Under the pieces are notes generated by a model. The model saw nothing but the letters and a program-made list of their open reading frames with translations. It was not told the origin of the DNA and did not search any database. Both the position numbers and the translations under genes were made by a program. A stretch of 64,000 nucleotides of DNA from Novosphingobium clariflavum (GTDB lineage Bacteria > Pseudomonadota > Alphaproteobacteria > Sphingomonadales > Sphingomonadaceae), in contig NZ_JAPCWC010000006.1 of NCBI RefSeq assembly GCF_026420865.1, positions 62,001 through 126,000 of the forward strand, given 5' to 3'. Shown piece after piece: positions 19,054 through 27,270 of the stretch; position 1 is the stretch's first letter; every line of letters begins with the position of its first letter.

Positions 19054-20487
19054 TTGAGCGGTTTGAACGATAGCGCCGAAGGGCAGGGGGCCCGCTTGCT
19101 GCGATATGGAGCCGCGCTGGCTCCGGCTGCGATGCTTTGCGTGCTCTTGCTGCGCGCGGTGTGGGACGTCGACATCTTCTGGCAGCTCAAGCTGGGCGAG
19201 ATCATCCTTGCTCGCGGCGGTCCCGTGGCGCGCGAGCCCTTTGCCGCGCTCCATCTCGGCGAACCGCTTCCCGCGGTCGGCTGGCTGGCACAGGCAAGCA
19301 TGGCCTGGGTCCGCGCCGTGGGCGGCTGGGGCGCGCTGCGGCTGTTCGACGCCTTGCTCTGGCTCGGCGGTTTCTGGGCGGTCGCGGCGGCCTGCCGGTA
19401 TCGCGGCGCCAGCGCCCGGGCGGCCGCGCTGGCGCTTATGCTGGCGTTCTTCGCGGCGCTGCCGACCGCCAGCATCCGCCCGCAGAGCTTTGCCGCCTTG
19501 TGTTTCGGGCTGCTGCTGGCCCTGATGCAGCTGCGTCTGCGCCCGCTCATGACGATCGCGCTGGGCGCGCCGCTGCTGGTGCTCTGGCAGAATTTCCATC
19601 CTTCGGTGAGCATCGCCGTGCTGACGCTGGGCCTCTACAGCGCCGCCGGCCTGATCCAATGGTTCAGGGACCGTAGCCGGCCGCTGCCGATCGCGGCGGC
19701 GGTGCTGACGCTGGTCGCCATGGCGGCGATGTTTGCGACGCCCGACGGGGTTTCGATCCTCGCCATCTCGGCCACCAATACCGAGATGAGCCTTGCCATC
19801 GGTGCCAGCGAGTGGCGGCCGCTGTGGATCGAGGCGAACTGGACCAATGCCGTGCCGGTGCTGGCGGTCTTCCTGCTGACGCTGGGCCTTGTGGCGCGCA
19901 CGCGCCGGTTCGACATCGCCGAAGTGCTGGCCGCGCTGGCCTTGCTGGCGATGACGGTGCTGGCCTATCGTTTCGTGCTGTTCTGGGCGCTGGCGATGGT
20001 GCCGGTGATCGCGCGCGCTGCCACATCGACGGGGGCGGAGCCTTCGCGGCAACAGTCCGCGCCGCGCTGGCTTCCTGCGGTTGCCGTGGTGCTTGCCGCA
20101 CTGGCGCTGCCGTTTCTCGCGCCCACGCGCTTTGCGCCCAGCCTGCCGCTGGATGCGATCAACCGGCTCCGGCAGGAGCATCTGCGCGGTACCGTCTATG
20201 CCGATTTCCCGTTCGGCGGCCCGGTCATCGACGCCGGCTGGCCCGACTGGCGCGTGGCCTACGACGGGCGCTACTATCGCTACAGCCATGAGGAATGGCA
20301 GTACAACGGCGGGATCGAGAACGGCTATGTTCCGCTGGTCGATGTGATCGCCAAGTGGCACCCGGTGGCGTTTGTCATCCAGGAAGACCACAATGCGCCG
20401 CTCGCGGGCGAACTGGCGCACTCACGGCGCTGGAAGCGGATATTCCGGGGTTCGGACGGCGTGGTGGTCTACGTTCGCAGGACCTAG
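19054..20487 (+). CDS. Polytopic membrane protein, GT-C glycosyltransferase-like, function unknown
   Basis: 477 residues with about ten hydrophobic segments and a soluble C-terminal domain of ~120 residues. The first luminal loop carries VDIFWQLKLGEIILARGG, close to the D-x-x-W-x-L-x-x-G-E pattern shared by a family of membrane proteins resembling GT-C (PMT/ArnT-like) lipid-dependent glycosyltransferases. The tail contains FPFGGPVIDAGWPDWRVAYDGR and may bind a sugar. Start is TTG 19054 after GGGGGA at good spacing. It stands alone, separated from folE by the repeat. A role in cell-envelope glycan transfer is inferred from resemblance only. Confidence 0.75.
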   Translation: MSGLNDSAEGQGARLLRYGAALAPAAMLCVLLLRAVWDVDIFWQLKLGEIILARGGPVAREPFAALHLGEPLPAVGWLAQASMAWVRAVGGWGALRLFDALLWLGGFWAVAAACRYRGASARAAALALMLAFFAALPTASIRPQSFAALCFGLLLALMQLRLRPLMTIALGAPLLVLWQNFHPSVSIAVLTLGLYSAAGLIQWFRDRSRPLPIAAAVLTLVAMAAMFATPDGVSILAISATNTEMSLAIGASEWRPLWIEANWTNAVPVLAVFLLTLGLVARTRRFDIAEVLAALALLAMTVLAYRFVLFWALAMVPVIARAATSTGAEPSRQQSAPRWLPAVAVVLAALALPFLAPTRFAPSLPLDAINRLRQEHLRGTVYADFPFGGPVIDAGWPDWRVAYDGRYYRYSHEEWQYNGGIENGYVPLVDVIAKWHPVAFVIQEDHNAPLAGELAHSRRWKRIFRGSDGVVVYVRRT

Positions 20488-20496
20488 CGGGCGCGC

Positions 20497-21177
20497 TTAT
20501 CCGCCGCGCGTTACCGGCACCAAGGCACCCGTTACCGCCCGCGCGGCGTCGGAGGCAAGGAACTGGATCACGTCGGCAATCGCCTGCGGCTTCACCCAGC
20601 CCGAAAAATCGGCATCGGGCATGTCGGCCCGGTTGGTGGGCGTGTCGATGATGCTGGGCAGGATCGCGTTCACGGTCACGCTGGTACCTGCCAGTTCCTC
20701 GGCCAGCGCTTCGGTCAGCCGGTGGACGCCGGACTTGGAGGCGGCGTAGGCGCCCATGCCCATGCCCGCTTTGATCGCCGCGCCCGCGCCGATGTTGACC
20801 ACGCGCCCGGCCGCGGAGGCCTTGAGCATGGGCAGCGCCAGCTGGGTGATCGTGGCTGCGGTCGTCAGGTTCATCGCCTGCATCCTGGCCCAGGAGGCGA
20901 GCGATCCGCCTTCGAGCGTTTCCCAGGTGAAACCGCCCGCGACATTGACCAGCACGTCGACGCCGCCGTGCGCGGCGACAACCTGGTCGAGCGCCGCGCG
21001 GGTCGCGGCCGCGTCGGCCAGGTCGACGCCGCCGATGTCGAGTGCGCCGGGCACCGGTTCGCTGGCCGAAGGCGCAAAGTCGATGCGGGTCACGCGGTCG
21101 CCCTTGGCGGCAAAAGCCGAGGCCACGGCATGGCCGAGCACGCCGAAACCTCCAGTGACGATAACCGAACGGGACAT
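20497..21177 (-). CDS. Short-chain dehydrogenase/reductase lacking the usual catalytic Ser
   Basis: 226 residues from ATG 21177, with GAGAGGAG upstream. The Rossmann N-terminus is VTGGFGVLGHAVA (TGxxxGxG type), NVAG is present, and the active-site YAASK is intact. At the position about 13 residues before the Tyr, where SDRs carry the catalytic Ser, the sequence is NIGAGAAIKAG, with Ala/Gly only. It resembles dihydropteridine-reductase-like SDRs that work without this Ser, but the substrate is unknown. It is convergent with the membrane protein gene, ending 9 bases from its stop. Confidence 0.82.
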   Translation of the reverse strand: MSRSVIVTGGFGVLGHAVASAFAAKGDRVTRIDFAPSASEPVPGALDIGGVDLADAAATRAALDQVVAAHGGVDVLVNVAGGFTWETLEGGSLASWARMQAMNLTTAATITQLALPMLKASAAGRVVNIGAGAAIKAGMGMGAYAASKSGVHRLTEALAEELAGTSVTVNAILPSIIDTPTNRADMPDADFSGWVKPQAIADVIQFLASDAARAVTGALVPVTRGG

Positions 21178-21281
21178 GGAAACTCCTCTCTTTGCGGCAA
21201 GGCTATAGCGCGGCGAGGAGCGGAACAAGCAGGGCCGGGCGTTCATCCGCAAGGAAGCGCCCCGCCGATGCCGGGGGCATG

Positions 21282-21317
21282 AAAAAGGCGGCGCCTCCCG
21301 CGGGAAGCGCCGCCTTT
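21282..21317 (-). terminator. Terminator of the peroxiredoxin gene
   Basis: AAAGGCGGCGC / GCGCCGCCTTT stem (21284-21294 and 21307-21317). On the minus strand it is followed by TTTTTC. It lies 18 bases past the peroxiredoxin stop. Confidence 0.88.
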
Positions 21318-21335
21318 CAAACCGTCAGCCTGAAA

Positions 21336-21815
21336 TCAGAGCTGGCCGAGCATGTAGTCGGCCGAGCTGACTTCGAACGCGCCGGGCGCCTCGACGTTGA
21401 GCTGCTCGACGACGCCGTCGTTGACGACCATCGAGAAGCGCTTGCCGCGCTCACCCATGCCGAAGCCGGTGCCGTCCATGACGAGGTCGATGGCCTTCAC
21501 AAAGTCGCCGTTGCCGTCGGCCAGCATCGCCACGTCGTCCGAGCCCGAGGCCTTGCCCCAGGCGCCCATGACGAAGGCGTCGTTGACGGCGGTGCAGGCA
21601 ATCGCGTCGATGCCCTTGGCCTTCAGTTCGGCGGCCTTGTCGACAAAGCCGGGAAGGTGCTTGGCCGAGCAGGTCGGCGTGAAGGCGCCGGGAACCGAGA
21701 ACAGCGCGACTTTCTTGCCGGCGAAGAAATCGGCGGTCTGCACGGGCTCGGGGCCGCTTTCGCCGGCCTTGATGAGCTTCACGTCGGGCAGCTTGTCACC
21801 AACGGCGATGGTCAT
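21336..21815 (-). CDS. Peroxiredoxin (Prx5 / glutaredoxin-linked type)
   Basis: 159 residues starting at ATG 21815. The peroxidatic cysteine sits in PGAFTPTCSAKHLPGF, the Prx5-type active site. No C-terminal glutaredoxin domain is fused. These enzymes reduce hydrogen peroxide and alkyl hydroperoxides in the cytosol using glutathione/glutaredoxin or thioredoxin. There is no second conserved cysteine in the usual resolving position, although one Cys occurs later (ACTAV). Upstream frame to 22043 is open but has no start context. Confidence 0.92.
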   Translation of the reverse strand: MTIAVGDKLPDVKLIKAGESGPEPVQTADFFAGKKVALFSVPGAFTPTCSAKHLPGFVDKAAELKAKGIDAIACTAVNDAFVMGAWGKASGSDDVAMLADGNGDFVKAIDLVMDGTGFGMGERGKRFSMVVNDGVVEQLNVEAPGAFEVSSADYMLGQL

Positions 21816-21988
21816 GGGAATGTCCTTTGTCTGCAAATGAATCGCGGAGCCGAGATATAGGCCTGTCGGCGAGCGGGGCAATGTCCCGTTCGTTAAGATG
21901 CCTTCACCGTACTGCGCAAACGGCTCGCAACCATCCTCTGCGAATCTTATCCACAGGGCGGACAGCGCCCGGGGATCGGAGGAGCACC

Positions 21989-22543
21989 ATGCAAAGCACC
22001 TGCCTTCATGAGCCGCGCACGACGAAGCGCGATGGGATGACACGTCGCAAGTCGGAATTCCGCTTGCTGCTGGCCTCGCTGGTCGGGCTGGGGGCCGCCG
22101 TGGCGATCGGCATGGCCGACCCCGCCTATGGCCAGGAGACCGCTGCCGAGGCGCAGCGGTCTCCAGCCGACTCCACGGCCGAGCAGCTTCGCCGGCTCGA
22201 CATCATGCTGATGGTGACCGGCCTGCGCTGCCGCACCACGGCGGACGATTTCCAGGCCGACTACGGCGATTTCACCAGCAGCCACCTCGCCGAACTCAAC
22301 GAGGCCGCGCGGGTCATGGAGGCGGATCTGGCCGCGCAGGTCGGGGAACGCAACGCGCGTCTGGCGCTCGACAAGATGAGTGTGATCATGGCCAACCAGT
22401 ATGGCGCCGGGCATCCCTGGGCGAGCTGTTCGGAGCTGCGGCAAGTGACGCGCGATCTGGCGCATACCCCGGGCCGGACGGCGCTGGTCGCGGCGGCGAC
22501 CCGGTTGTTCGGGCCCCGGCCTACGGTGCTGGCGGCGAAGTAG
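21989..22543 (+). CDS. Exported protein of unknown function with two conserved cysteines
   Basis: 184 residues from ATG 21989, preceded by GGAGGAG. A positively charged N-terminus (about 25 residues) leads into a hydrophobic segment (LLLASLVGLGAAVAIGMADPAYGQ), a signal peptide or anchor. The mature part is helical, with one Cys in GLRCRTT and one in WASCSEL that could form a disulfide, as in a family of small sphingomonad periplasmic proteins. Its last 23 bases overlap the 3' end of modC on the other strand. No function can be assigned. Confidence 0.7.
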   Translation: MQSTCLHEPRTTKRDGMTRRKSEFRLLLASLVGLGAAVAIGMADPAYGQETAAEAQRSPADSTAEQLRRLDIMLMVTGLRCRTTADDFQADYGDFTSSHLAELNEAARVMEADLAAQVGERNARLALDKMSVIMANQYGAGHPWASCSELRQVTRDLAHTPGRTALVAAATRLFGPRPTVLAAK

Positions 22544-23177
22544 TCCCGGCAGCGCCGATCGGGATCACCCGGTCGGCCAGCCGGTCCACCTCGGACCGGT
22601 CGTGGCTGACGTAGAGGATCGGACGGCGCAGTTCGTCGCGCACGCGCTCGATCACCCGCAGGATTTCCTCGCGCCGCTGCGCGTCGACCGAGGCCAGCGG
22701 TTCGTCCATCAGCAGGAAGCGCGGCCCCGAGAGCAGCGCGCGGCCGATGGCAACGCGCTGCGCTTCGCCGCCGGACAGCGAGCGCGGCGCCCGGGCCAGC
22801 AGGTGACCGATGCCCAGCACCTCGAGCGTGGTGGGCACATCGAGCCAGCGGTGTTCGGGGCGGGCGCGCTTCCAGCCGTAGAGCAGGTTTTCGCGCACAT
22901 TGCGGTGCGGGAACAGGCGCAGGTCCTGAAAGACATAGCCGCAGCGGCGATGTTCTGGCGGCAGATCGATGCGGGCGGCGCTGTCGAACAGGGTTTCGCC
23001 GGCCACCGCGATGCGCCCCGATGTCGGCCGCACGAGGCCGGCGATCATGTCGAGCAGGGTGGACTTGCCCGCGCCGGACGTACCGAACAGCGCGGTGAGC
23101 CCGCCCTTCTCGGTCCGGAAACGATACTCGAAACTGCGCCCGCCGCGCTGGAGGGTGACGTCCACATCAAAGGACAT
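22521..23177 (-). CDS. modC: Molybdate ABC transporter ATP-binding protein, short form
   Basis: 218 residues. Walker A GTSGAGKST, ABC signature LSGGEAQRVAIGRAL, Walker B RFLLMDEPLASVD and the switch His in YVSHDR are all present. Energises molybdate import with ModB. Typical ModC is about 350 residues with a C-terminal molybdate-binding MOP domain; this one ends right after the ATPase core, so the regulatory domain is absent. Starts at ATG 23177, overlapping modB by 11 bases; its 3' end overlaps a plus-strand gene by 23 bases. Confidence 0.88.
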   Translation of the reverse strand: MSFDVDVTLQRGGRSFEYRFRTEKGGLTALFGTSGAGKSTLLDMIAGLVRPTSGRIAVAGETLFDSAARIDLPPEHRRCGYVFQDLRLFPHRNVRENLLYGWKRARPEHRWLDVPTTLEVLGIGHLLARAPRSLSGGEAQRVAIGRALLSGPRFLLMDEPLASVDAQRREEILRVIERVRDELRRPILYVSHDRSEVDRLADRVIPIGAAGTTSPPAP

Positions 23178-23868
23178 GGTGCATGCCTTGCGCGCGGCCT
23201 CGGCGGGCCAGCCATTCCGACAGCACCAGCGCCAACAGCGAGAGCAGCACCGACAGCCCGGCAAGCCGGGTGACCTGCCATTCCGAGCCGGGGATCTGCA
23301 GTGCATTGTAGATCGCCAGCGGCAGCGTGCGGGTCTCGCCGGGAATGTTCGAGGCGAAAGTGATCGTCGCCCCGAATTCGCCGATTGAGCGCGCGAAGCC
23401 CAGCACCAGTGCGGCGAGTACCCCCGGCATGGCGAGCGGGAGGGTGACGCTGACGAACGTCCGGACCCGCCCGGCCCCCAGCGTGCGCGCGGCTTGCTCG
23501 AGCTTGCGGTCGACCGCTTCGAGCGACAGCCGCATGGCGCGAACCATCAGCGGCAGCGCCATGACCCCGGCGGCCAGCGCGGCGCCGGTCCAGCGGAACA
23601 GGAAGGTCATGCCCAGCGCATCGGCGAAGAACCGGCCGAGCGGGGCATTGGGGGCCAGCGCGATCAGCAGCAGCCAGCCGGTCACCACCGGCGGCAGCAC
23701 CAGCGGCAGGTGAACCAGCGCGTCGAGCAGGATCAGTCCCGGGAAACGCCAGCGGGCAAGCGCCCAGGCGAGCGCAAAGGCCACCGGCAGCACGCAGGCC
23801 ATCGCCGCGCCGCTGACCTTGAGCGACAGCAGCAGGACTTCCCATTCCTCCGGGGTCAGTACGCTCAT
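23167..23868 (-). CDS. modB: Molybdate ABC transporter permease
   Basis: 233 residues with about five membrane helices and the EAA loop that contacts the ATPase (LGAGRVRTFVSVTLPLAMPG, then GFARSIGEFGAT). Forms the inner-membrane channel of the ModABC importer. Overlaps modC by 11 bases and lies 12 bases after modA, consistent with a modABC operon on the minus strand. Confidence 0.94.
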   Translation of the reverse strand: MSVLTPEEWEVLLLSLKVSGAAMACVLPVAFALAWALARWRFPGLILLDALVHLPLVLPPVVTGWLLLIALAPNAPLGRFFADALGMTFLFRWTGAALAAGVMALPLMVRAMRLSLEAVDRKLEQAARTLGAGRVRTFVSVTLPLAMPGVLAALVLGFARSIGEFGATITFASNIPGETRTLPLAIYNALQIPGSEWQVTRLAGLSVLLSLLALVLSEWLARRGRAQGMHHVL

Positions 23869-23880
23869 GGGGCTGGCGGC

Positions 23881-24669
23881 TTACCGGGTTCCGAAGCCGA
23901 AGCGGCGGAACACGGCCTTGCCTTCGGCGGAGAGCAGGTAGCGGCGGAAGCCTTCGGCGTCGCGGTGGCGCGAGGTGGCCAGCAGCGCGACCGGATAACT
24001 GATCGGGGCATGCGAACTCGCCGGGAAAGTGCCCGCCACCCGGACGCCCGGATCGGCCCGCGCGTCGGTACCATAGACCACGCCGAGCGGCGCCACGCCG
24101 CGCGTCACCAGCGCCAGCGCGGCGCGCACGTTTTCGGCCGGGGCGAGGCGGTCCTTCACCGAATCCCACACCCCAAGCCGTGTCAGCGCCTGCTTCGCGT
24201 AGATTCCGGCAGGGACGGCAGCGGGATCGCCGACGGCGAGGCGGCCATTGCCCAGCGCACGGGCGAGCGGGAAACCGGGCTTGACGGTGATGGCCTGCGT
24301 GCGGCTGCGCGGGGCGACCAGCACGAGGCTGTTGGTCAGGAACGAGACCCGCGTGCCTTTGCGCAGCAGGCCCCTGGTCTGGACTTCGTCCATCCATGGC
24401 TCGTCTGCCGAGACGAACATGTCGGCCGGGGCGCCCGCCTCGATCTGGCGGGCAAGCGCGGAAGAGGCGGCAAAGGAGATGCGCGGGCGCGGGTGGCCCT
24501 TGGCGGCCCACCCGTCGGCGGCGGCGGTCATCGCTTCCTGAAGGCTGGCGGCGGCAAGGACGAGCGGGCCTTCGCTCTGGGCCATGGCCGGGCGGCCGAT
24601 CGCGGTGAGGGCCAGCAGCATGGAAAGAATAAGGGCAAGGAACCGGCGCACGTTCTGGGATCTCCGCAT
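23881..24669 (-). CDS. modA: Molybdate-binding periplasmic protein
   Basis: About 262 residues with signal peptide (RRFLALILSMLLALTAIGRPAMAQ) and the ModA N-terminal signature LVLAAASLQEAM, followed by ISFAASSALARQIEAGAPADMFVSAD, where residues that hold the oxyanion lie. Binds molybdate or tungstate and delivers it to ModB. An in-frame TTG at 24672 precedes the ATG at 24669; the ATG is preferred. No clear Shine-Dalgarno sequence precedes either, and a TATAT inverted repeat begins 4 bases upstream. First gene of modABC. Confidence 0.92.
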   Translation of the reverse strand: MRRSQNVRRFLALILSMLLALTAIGRPAMAQSEGPLVLAAASLQEAMTAAADGWAAKGHPRPRISFAASSALARQIEAGAPADMFVSADEPWMDEVQTRGLLRKGTRVSFLTNSLVLVAPRSRTQAITVKPGFPLARALGNGRLAVGDPAAVPAGIYAKQALTRLGVWDSVKDRLAPAENVRAALALVTRGVAPLGVVYGTDARADPGVRVAGTFPASSHAPISYPVALLATSRHRDAEGFRRYLLSAEGKAVFRRFGFGTR

Positions 24670-24673
24670 CAAG

Positions 24674-24693
24674 CTATATCGGGCTGTATATGG
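24674..24693 (-). promoter_or_regulatory. Possible ModE-type operator or promoter overlapping the modA start
   Basis: CTATAT-N8-ATATGG, an imperfect inverted repeat (5 of 6 arm bases match) starting 4 bases upstream of the modA ATG. ModE operators in other bacteria are built on TATA-rich inverted repeats near modA promoters. It may equally contain the -10 region of a very short-leader transcript. Confidence 0.35.
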
Positions 24694-24701
24694 TTGTGCC
24701 G

Positions 24702-24719
24702 GCCTTGCCTAGGCAAGGC
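24702..24719. repeat. 18-bp perfect palindrome
   Basis: GCCTTGCCTAGGCAAGGC reads the same on both strands, centred at 24710/24711. It lies 32 bases upstream of modA, in the spacer shared with a small plus-strand gene. No loop, so it fits a dimeric-protein operator better than a terminator. Confidence 0.75.
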
Positions 24720-24970
24720 GGAATGGGTCCTGAGCCCAGGCCTGCGAAACGACCTCTTTCGAAACGCGCAACGACACGATTGTGCGGGCGAAACGATGTG
24801 TTATCATGCCCAAAGGAAGCCCCTTGGCTTCCGGCCGCTACGTCAAAAAGGCGAGCGGATGGGGACTGGTGGGAGTGATCTGGGCCTCGTTCGTGCAATC
24901 ATGCACGAGGCGGGAAAATCGCCAAAAGCGACGGCTCCAATTGCCCCCACGCACGAAAGAGGATGCGTGG

Positions 24971-25159
24971 ATGAAGGTCGCTGACGAGAGAATTATCCGT
25001 TTCGAACGCTCCGATCCGGCAGGCGCGGGCTTTGGCGCCGTGCTGGACGGGCAGGCGCGTGAAGGCTTGTCGGGCGGGCACGATGCCCGCTCGCTGATCA
25101 TCGCGGTTGCGATGTGCGGTGTGTGCTGGCTCGGCCTTGGATATTTCCTGCTGAACTGA
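24971..25159 (+). CDS. 62-residue protein with C-terminal membrane helix
   Basis: From ATG 24971 (AGAGG about 8 bases upstream) the frame encodes a polar 40-residue N-terminus (VADERIIRFERSDPAGAGFG) and one hydrophobic helix to the C-terminus (SLIIAVAMCGVCWLGLGYFLLN), a tail-anchored arrangement. The frame is open upstream to 24782, but that part has no coding features. The ~300-base stretch before it (24670-24970) holds the 18-bp palindrome and a hairpin at 24884-24911 with two mutually exclusive 7-bp stems (GCCTCGT/ACGAGGC or TCGTGCA/TGCACGA). Function unknown. Confidence 0.5.
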   Translation: MKVADERIIRFERSDPAGAGFGAVLDGQAREGLSGGHDARSLIIAVAMCGVCWLGLGYFLLN

Positions 25160-25169
25160 CGCTCCGCGC

Positions 25170-26051
25170 TCACCCGCTGGCAAGGAACGCCTTCACGTCG
25201 GCCATGAAGCGGTCGAACTGGTCATGGTGCAGCCAGTGTCCGGCATCCTCGTACTCGATCAGCCGGGCGGACGGGAAATGCTCGATCCGCCCATCGGTCG
25301 AGGGGCTTTGGGCGAAGCTGTTCTTTCCCCAGAGCATCAGGATCGGGCAGGTGATCGCCTGCCACAGGTCGATCACGTCGCCGGTGGGGATGTCGGCCAC
25401 CGACCAGACGTTGACGTAGTTGTCGAACTTCCAGCTCCAGGTGCCGTCCTCGTTGCGATTGGTGCCATGGATGGTGAGGTGGCGGGCCTGATCGTCGGTG
25501 AGGAAGGAATTTTCCTCCTTCATGCGCTCATAGGCGTCGCGCCGCGTCGCGTATTTGCGCGGGGAGCGACCGGCGGCCTTGCGCTTGTCGTCGATCCACT
25601 GGCGCATGCGCAGGCCGACGCCGCGCTCTTCCATCTGCTGGCGGATGTGTTTGGGCGGGCCGAGCCCCTCGATATTGACCAGCTTTTCCACCTTCTCGGG
25701 AAAGAGGCCGGTGAAGCGGGTGGCGACATTGCCCCCCAGCGAATGGGCGACGATCGTGACTTTCTCGTGCCCCAGCGTGTGCACCAGTTGCGCGAAGTCG
25801 TAGACCATCGCGTCCATGCTGTAATGGCCTTCGGGCGACCACTCGGAATCGCCGTGGCCGCGCAGGTCCGGGCAGATCACGTGCCAGTCGCGCCGCAGCT
25901 CCTCGGCCACCCAGTCCCAGCTGCGGCAATGGTCGCGCCCGCCATGCTGGAGGATCAGCGGCGGCGCTTCGGCATTGCCCCAGTCGACATAGTTGAGCCG
26001 CAGGCGCTGCGAGACGAAGTGGTTGGAAGTAGGCCCGAGTTGATAGTCCAT
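25170..26051 (-). CDS. Alpha/beta-hydrolase fold protein
   Basis: 293 residues. Oxyanion segment LQHGGRDHCRSWDW, nucleophile elbow VAHSLGGNVA (Ser near residue 107), and a C-terminal catalytic His in GHWLHHDQFDRF. The preceding core is typical of the epoxide hydrolase / haloalkane dehalogenase-like superfamily with a helical cap (about residues 130-200). The exact substrate is unknown; simple ester or lactone hydrolysis is possible. Divergent from trxB across 177 bases and convergent with the small protein gene, 10 bases apart. Confidence 0.85.
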   Translation of the reverse strand: MDYQLGPTSNHFVSQRLRLNYVDWGNAEAPPLILQHGGRDHCRSWDWVAEELRRDWHVICPDLRGHGDSEWSPEGHYSMDAMVYDFAQLVHTLGHEKVTIVAHSLGGNVATRFTGLFPEKVEKLVNIEGLGPPKHIRQQMEERGVGLRMRQWIDDKRKAAGRSPRKYATRRDAYERMKEENSFLTDDQARHLTIHGTNRNEDGTWSWKFDNYVNVWSVADIPTGDVIDLWQAITCPILMLWGKNSFAQSPSTDGRIEHFPSARLIEYEDAGHWLHHDQFDRFMADVKAFLASG

Positions 26052-26228
26052 GCCTCAGCCTGAGCCGCCGCGCGGGGCCCGTCAACCACGGCGAAGCGAT
26101 GATTTGCGGGGATCAAGTATTTCCATGAGGGCCGGAACGCTTGGCAAACCGGGGGTCTTGGCCCTATCTCGCGCCCCGACGATTTTCACGCATCGCATTC
26201 CATGAGATTAAGGCCGGAGGCTTCGTAA

Positions 26229-27197
26229 ATGGCGACCACGCACAAGACCCGCATGCTCATCATCGGTTCCGGCCCCGGCGGCCTGTCCGCCGCGATCTAC
26301 GGCGCGCGCGCGGGCATGCAGCCGATCGTGGTGCAGGGTCTCCAGCCCGGCGGCCAGCTGACCATCACCACCGATGTCGAGAACTATCCCGGCTTCCGCG
26401 AAGTGATCCAGGGCCCCTGGCTGATGCAGGAAATGGAGGCGCAGGCCGTCCATGTCGGCACCCGCATGATGTACGACGTGATCACCTCGGTCGATCTCGA
26501 AGGCCCGACCTTCAAGGCGATCGGCGATTCGGGTGATGTCTACGAAGGCGAAACCCTCGTCATCGCCACCGGCGCGCAGGCGCAGTGGCTGGGCGTTCCG
26601 GGCGAGCAGGAACTGTCGGGCAAGGGCGTTTCGGCCTGCGCCACGTGCGACGGGTTCTTCTATCGCGGCAAGAAGGTGGTGGTCATCGGCGGCGGCAACA
26701 CCGCGGTCGAGGAAGCGCTCTACCTCACCAACCACTCCGACGAAGTGACCCTGATCCACCGCCGCGACACGCTGCGCGCCGAGAAGATCCTGCAGGACCG
26801 TCTCTTCGCCAATCCGAAGATCAAGGTCGTGTGGAACCAGCGCGTCGAGCGCTTCCTGGACGGCGAGAACGGCGAACTGCGCGCGCTGGCGCTGATCGAC
26901 ACCCAGACCGGCGAGCAGAGCGAGATCCTCACCGACGGCGCCTTCGTCGCCATCGGCCATGCTCCGGCGACCGAACTGTTCAAGGGCAAGCTGCCGATGG
27001 ACGAAACCGGCTACCTGCTGGTCGAACCCGGCACGCCCAAGACCGAAATCCCGGGCGTCTTCGCCTGCGGCGACGTGATGGACCACACCTACCGCCAGGC
27101 GATCACCGCCGCCGGTACTGGCTGCATGGCCGCGCTCGATGCCGAGCGCTACCTCGCCCACCGCGATTTCGCCGAGGCGGCGAAGGTCGAGGCGTAA
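26229..27197 (+). CDS. trxB: Thioredoxin reductase
   Basis: 322 residues. FAD motif GSGPGGLSAAIYGARAG at the N-terminus, redox-active CATC in SACATCDGFFYRG, NADPH motif GGGNTAVEEALYL and the C-terminal FAD motif VFACGDVMDHTYRQ. Reduces thioredoxin with NADPH. Length is standard. It is followed by a hairpin and then the convergent XrtA-associated hydrolase. Confidence 0.96.
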   Translation: MATTHKTRMLIIGSGPGGLSAAIYGARAGMQPIVVQGLQPGGQLTITTDVENYPGFREVIQGPWLMQEMEAQAVHVGTRMMYDVITSVDLEGPTFKAIGDSGDVYEGETLVIATGAQAQWLGVPGEQELSGKGVSACATCDGFFYRGKKVVVIGGGNTAVEEALYLTNHSDEVTLIHRRDTLRAEKILQDRLFANPKIKVVWNQRVERFLDGENGELRALALIDTQTGEQSEILTDGAFVAIGHAPATELFKGKLPMDETGYLLVEPGTPKTEIPGVFACGDVMDHTYRQAITAAGTGCMAALDAERYLAHRDFAEAAKVEA

Positions 27198-27210
27198 GAA
27201 GTTTAAAAGG

Positions 27211-27240
27211 GGAAAAGCAGGGGGGTAATGCCCCCTGCGC
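27211..27240. terminator. Hairpin between trxB and the XrtA left arm
   Basis: GCAGGGGGG-TAATG-CCCCCTGC stem (27217-27238). On the minus strand the stem is followed by TTTTCCCCTTTT, so it should end the left-arm transcript; on the plus strand there is no T tract. Confidence 0.55.
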
Positions 27241-27270
27241 CCCCATTGCCCGGCTTCGTTCTGCCCTGCG

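Noticed and set aside
18880..20421. Minus-strand open frame of 513 codons
   Set aside because: It is rich in Arg, Gln and His with no domain pattern, while the plus strand here encodes a clear polytopic membrane protein with a good TTG start and GGGGGA site.
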